A stretch of DNA of 64,000 bases, taken from assembly GCA_902615445.1 (NCBI GenBank), contig CACMOQ010000007.1, forward strand, positions 30,874 through 94,873, in the 5' to 3' direction. Below the pieces are notes generated by a model. That model was not told where the DNA came from, did not search any database, and saw nothing but the letters and a program-made list of their open reading frames with translations. Shown piece after piece: positions 63,743-64,000 of the stretch (positions are counted from its first letter, which is position 1; every line of letters starts with the position of its first letter). The stretch is from an uncultured Pelagibacteraceae bacterium (lineage in GTDB: Bacteria; Pseudomonadota; Alphaproteobacteria; Pelagibacterales; Pelagibacteraceae). The translations under genes were made by a program, and so were the position numbers.

Positions 63743-64000
63743 TTATAAGTATGGGGGCTTTGAATAACCTTTAGCAGATTCTGTAAAGATTTCATAACCA
63801 TTTTCTGTAATTCCTACTGTATGTTCAAATTGCGCAGATAAAGATTTATCTTTAGTAACTGCAGTCCAACCATCATTGAGTAATTTTGTATCAAATTTAC
63901 CTTCGTTAATCATAGGTTCTATTGTAAAAGTCATTCCAGACTTTAGTTCCATACCAGTGTTTTTTTTGCCATAGTGTAAAACATTTGGTGGCTGATGAAA
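63743..64000 (-). CDS. map: Methionine aminopeptidase type I, C-terminal part (5' end beyond window)
   Basis: The minus strand from the window edge to the TAA at 63743 encodes 85 residues: FHQPPNVLHYG, GMTFTIEPMINEG and SLSAQFEHTVGITENGYEIFT. The glutamates in IEPM and QFEH are metal ligands of type I MetAP, which removes N-terminal methionine. The ATG seen at 63952 is only an internal methionine; the conserved frame runs upstream without break to the window end. Confidence 0.93.
   Translation of the reverse strand, partial: FHQPPNVLHYGKKNTGMELKSGMTFTIEPMINEGKFDTKLLNDGWTAVTKDKSLSAQFEHTVGITENGYEIFTESAKGYSKPPYL

Noticed and set aside
1..64000. CRISPR arrays, insertion sequences, prophage, tRNA or rRNA genes
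   Set aside because: I found no direct-repeat arrays, transposase or integrase motifs, or cloverleaf sequences in the reading; a dedicated scan was not possible.

Overview
The window looks like the chromosome of an oligotrophic marine alphaproteobacterium of the SAR11 / Pelagibacter group. This rests on very AT-rich coding DNA, intergenic gaps that are mostly under 100 bp, many 1-8 bp gene overlaps, and a typical SAR11 gene set: a dimethylglycine/sarcosine dehydrogenase-like enzyme with ETF and ETF-quinone oxidoreductase, formate-THF ligase, a TPP-riboswitch-controlled ThiV-type transporter, prpDBC, and a small-subunit PurL with PurS and PurQ. I saw no tRNA, rRNA, insertion sequence, prophage or CRISPR array.

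Layout. 1-3530: a branched-chain amino-acid-type ABC transporter (binding protein, LivF, LivG, partial LivH), minus strand. 3741-8657: a stand-alone glutamine amidotransferase, fhs, an EamA exporter, an unknown protein, an Asp/Glu racemase and a cold-shock protein. 8775-10786: acetyltransferase, purK, purE. 10877-13794: small unrecognised genes, a Yip1-like membrane protein, and a GcvT-family methyltransferase coupled to a short MetF-like reductase. 13878-22152: an APS-kinase-like plus nucleotidylyltransferase pair, enoyl-CoA hydratase, CoA-binding protein, then the methylamine-oxidation block (dehydrogenase, etfB, etfA, ETF-QO). 22153-26185: DUF2237, a 2OG oxygenase, hisI, folE, acuI-like reductase and a LysR regulator. 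26242-31691: an iron(III) ABC transporter under tandem Fur-like boxes, with azlCD and a thioredoxin-like protein. 31688-35888: ETHE1-like hydrolase, MATE exporter, methyltransferase, cytochrome b561 and cytochrome c'. 35889-36788: a structured noncoding stretch, two small unknown genes and a TPP riboswitch before thiV. 38275-43499: an ABC-2 exporter and prpDBC. 43554-55485: gph, a split glmU, glmS, DAHP synthase, nadE, cysS, cimA, a DUF1989 protein, an rRNA/tRNA methyltransferase and rpsD. 55542-57980: a LamG/Ig-like/beta-barrel surface protein. 57977-64000: grxD, bolA, purL, purQ, purS, purC, purB and partial map.

How the parts fit. One-carbon metabolism is a recurring theme: the N-methyl oxidation block, the GcvT-MetF pair and Fhs all feed the folate pool, which the purine genes in the same window consume. 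The AcuI-like reductase would yield propionyl-CoA (for example from acryloyl-CoA) and prpDBC would burn it. Both substrate-binding-protein genes are followed by an RNA hairpin before the rest of the transporter, a likely way to make more binding protein than permease.

The least explained parts are the structured stretch at 35889-36233 with mutually exclusive hairpins, several very small genes (34, 53, 57 and 59 residues), the GcvT-MetF pair with unknown substrate, and the APS-kinase/nucleotidylyltransferase pair. I did not find a clear new defence or mobile system.
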